DNA of 64,000 nucleotides. It comes from Ammoniphilus oxalaticus (GTDB lineage Bacteria > Bacillota > Bacilli > Aneurinibacillales > RAOX-1). The notes beneath the pieces were generated by a model. The model ran no database searches. It saw nothing but the letters and a program-made list of their open reading frames with translations, and was not told where the DNA came from. Below, piece by piece: positions 62,591 to 64,000 of the stretch. Every line of letters begins with the position of its first letter. Position 1 is the first letter of the stretch. Position numbers and translations under genes: made by a program. The stretch covers positions 62,001 through 126,000 of the forward strand of contig NZ_MCHY01000001.1 in the NCBI RefSeq assembly GCF_003609605.1. The letters run 5' to 3'.

Positions 62591-62863
62591 ATGAAAAAGA
62601 TGGTGATCGGTGGAACGCTAGCTGCATTGTTGGTCATAGGCGGCATCGGGGGAGTGTGGGCGGCGGAATCTGTGAGCCCTAATAGCGGAAATGAAAAAAC
62701 ATTCGAAGACATGTTGCCGTTCATGAAGAAAATGCATCCCCATACATCCGATGAAACTTTTAAAAAAATGTACAATGACTGCCACGGTGAGGGCGGGATG
62801 ATGAAAGGCCATCATCGTCATATGGGCGGGAATCATTGGATGCATAATATGAAGGAATCATAA
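62591..62863 (+). CDS. Secreted His/Met-rich small protein
   Basis: The 90-residue product has a signal peptide (VIGGTLAALLVIGGIGGVWA, cut near WAAES) and a mature part with clustered metal ligands: MLPFMKKMHPHTSDET, NDCHGEGGMMKGHHRHMGGN, HWMHNM. Likely a copper-binding extracellular protein by composition. ATG at 62591 after GGGAGGGGAA. Own terminator. Confidence 0.8.
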   Translation: MKKMVIGGTLAALLVIGGIGGVWAAESVSPNSGNEKTFEDMLPFMKKMHPHTSDETFKKMYNDCHGEGGMMKGHHRHMGGNHWMHNMKES

Positions 62864-62869
62864 GCGCGA

Positions 62870-62901
62870 CAGCCGGATCGAACGATCTGGTTGTTTTTTT
62901 G
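62870..62901 (+). terminator. Terminator after the His/Met-rich gene
   Basis: CAGCCGGATCG and CGATCTGGTTG pair with G-U pairs, followed by TTTTTTT. Confidence 0.75.
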
Positions 62902-62960
62902 GTTGAAAAGCTAGATTTATAAATAACATAAATAAGTAGGTATTGTAATAAACTCCATAA

Positions 62961-62975
62961 TTTCTACACAAGTTT
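62961..62975 (+). promoter_or_regulatory. Candidate response-regulator site 3
   Basis: TTTCTACACAAGTTT, sharing the first ten bases with site 2, 61 bases before the start at 63022; again identical in distance to site 2. Confidence 0.5.
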
Positions 62976-63021
62976 ACCGTAAACTCACAATATAGAAGGA
63001 CTTTAAGAGGGGAGAAAAACG

Positions 63022-63150
63022 ATGGATGATATGAGCTTGAGTTCGTTGTTGGGAATAATGAAACCTATTTTATATGTAGTCGGGTTGTACATACTTTACA
63101 GCGTGGTTGTCGCGCTATACAAAAAGAAAAGAGGAACAAATAATAAATAA
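63022..63150 (+). CDS. Small membrane protein, 42 residues
   Basis: ATG after GAGGGGAG opens MDDMSLSSLLGIMKPILYVV and GLYILYSVVVALYKKKRG: one membrane helix with a basic end facing the cytoplasm. Same operon as the multicopper oxidase 18 bases downstream. Unknown role. Confidence 0.7.
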   Translation: MDDMSLSSLLGIMKPILYVVGLYILYSVVVALYKKKRGTNNK

Positions 63151-63167
63151 GAGGAGCGTGTTTGGAA

Positions 63168-64000
63168 ATGAAGAAAATGTTGTTTTTAATTTTGGCGAGC
63201 GCCCTTGTGTTAAGCGCGTGTAGCGCGAAGACGGATGGTGATGTGGCTGAACCTGAAGATCATTCAATGGATGGGATGGCTATGGGACATGATCATCACG
63301 AACCCGATTTAAATCATTCGACTGGAGAAAATGAATTGAAATTGCCGCCCATTTTAAAGAGCGACAAGGAAACAGAAGACGAAATTCATTATACGGTTGA
63401 TGCTCAAAAGGGTCAAACAGAAATATTCGATGGTTACCAAACGGATACGTTAGGTTACAACTCCTCGTTTTTAGGCCCGGTTTTAAAAGTGAAAAAAGGG
63501 CAAACCGTCCACATTAACACGAAGAACAGTTTGGATGAGGATACGACATTTCACTGGCATGGGTTGGTTATTGCCGGAGCGGCCGATGGAGGTCCTCATA
63601 GTGTGATCAAACCGGGGGAAAGCAAAGAAATTACGTTTAAAGTCGATCAGGGAGCGGCCACTCTTTGGTTTCATCCCCATCCATTAGGAAATACAGCCGA
63701 ACAGGTTTTTAATGGTCTTGCGGGATTGTTTTATATTGAAGACGATGAAGCGGATCAACTGGATTTACCAAACGAATACGGCAAAAATGATTTTCCATTA
63801 ATTATTCAAGATAAGACGTTCGATGAAGAGAAGCAATTGAATTTTACTGAAGTGAAAGATGAAGATGGAATGATGGGGGATACTCTATTAGTCAATGGCA
63901 CAGTCAATCCGAGCTTAACCATTGGAAAGGAAAAGGTGCGTTTGCGTTTGTTAAATGGTTCGAACATGCGGAACTATGTGTTTAAGTTGAGTAATGATCA
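63168..64000 (+). CDS. Multicopper oxidase lipoprotein, N-terminal part
   Basis: Extracytoplasmic copper-dependent oxidase, likely oxidising Cu(I) or metals to limit toxicity. From the ATG at 63168 (GAGGAG upstream) 277 codons run to the window end. Signal peptide with lipobox LVLSACSA (Cys 16), a Met/His linker (HSMDGMAMGHDHHEPDLNH), then the first cupredoxin domain with type-2/3 copper ligands FHWHGL and LWFHPHPLG, and a second domain starting. The C-terminal type-1 copper site lies outside the window. Confidence 0.94.
   Translation, partial: MKKMLFLILASALVLSACSAKTDGDVAEPEDHSMDGMAMGHDHHEPDLNHSTGENELKLPPILKSDKETEDEIHYTVDAQKGQTEIFDGYQTDTLGYNSSFLGPVLKVKKGQTVHINTKNSLDEDTTFHWHGLVIAGAADGGPHSVIKPGESKEITFKVDQGAATLWFHPHPLGNTAEQVFNGLAGLFYIEDDEADQLDLPNEYGKNDFPLIIQDKTFDEEKQLNFTEVKDEDGMMGDTLLVNGTVNPSLTIGKEKVRLRLLNGSNMRNYVFKLSND

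Noticed and set aside
1-64000. tRNA and rRNA genes
   Set aside because: No clover-leaf with TTCGA loop or rRNA-like stretch was seen by eye; a computed scan would be decisive.

Overview
The window reads as a chromosomal segment of an aerobic, spore-forming Bacillales bacterium. Evidence for sporulation is direct: CotJB/CotJC coat genes, an alpha/beta-type small acid-soluble spore protein and a YtfJ (GerW-type) gene. Menaquinone methylation (ubiE/menG), a single-chain pyruvate carboxylase, a ComP/ComA pair and strong GGAGG-type ribosome sites with many TTG and GTG starts fit the same group. I cannot name the genus. I found no tRNA, rRNA or CRISPR array.

Bases 1-22600 are compact and core-like: the 5' end of zwf, a folylpolyglutamate synthase, thrS, an MFS exporter, menG, cotJBC, an ABC binding lipoprotein, a Crp/Fnr regulator, terC, a diacylglycerol-type glycosyltransferase, an ssp gene, ytfI-ytfJ, pyc, an RluA pseudouridine synthase and an ABC permease/ATPase pair that probably belongs with the lipoprotein 11 kb away. 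Five tandem ~111-bp repeats with complementary ends lie at 9928-10480.

Bases 22700-52500 look like an accessory island. It is A+T-rich in long stretches and full of tiny membrane proteins and lipoproteins, perfect palindromes and broken genes: recombinase tails, IS21-type istA and istB pieces, a RelE-type toxin-antitoxin relic, a nucleotidyltransferase with an in-frame stop, and a deacetylase tail. Embedded intact cargo includes an accessory YidC, a MutS-like membrane ATPase, a Doc toxin/antitoxin pair, a SulP transporter, an acidic repeat protein, a CPA2 antiporter, an arsR-arsB-chrA metal oxyanion cluster, a signal peptidase and a BlaI/M56-peptidase pair with clear operators. A recombinase-sulP-uspA block occurs twice, once whole and once truncated. 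Two structurally similar hairpin-terminator elements at 22763-22830 and 51761-51832 bracket this region.

Bases 52300-64000 carry a quorum-sensing locus in which comP and comA are intact, but the pheromone gene comX is broken by a stop codon and a frameshift and only a possible comQ tail remains. Then come a chemoreceptor, a small membrane-protein/HTH operon, and a two-component system followed by His/Met-rich secreted and membrane proteins and a multicopper oxidase, which together look like a copper-stress cluster. A shared motif upstream of three of its transcription units may be the response-regulator site.
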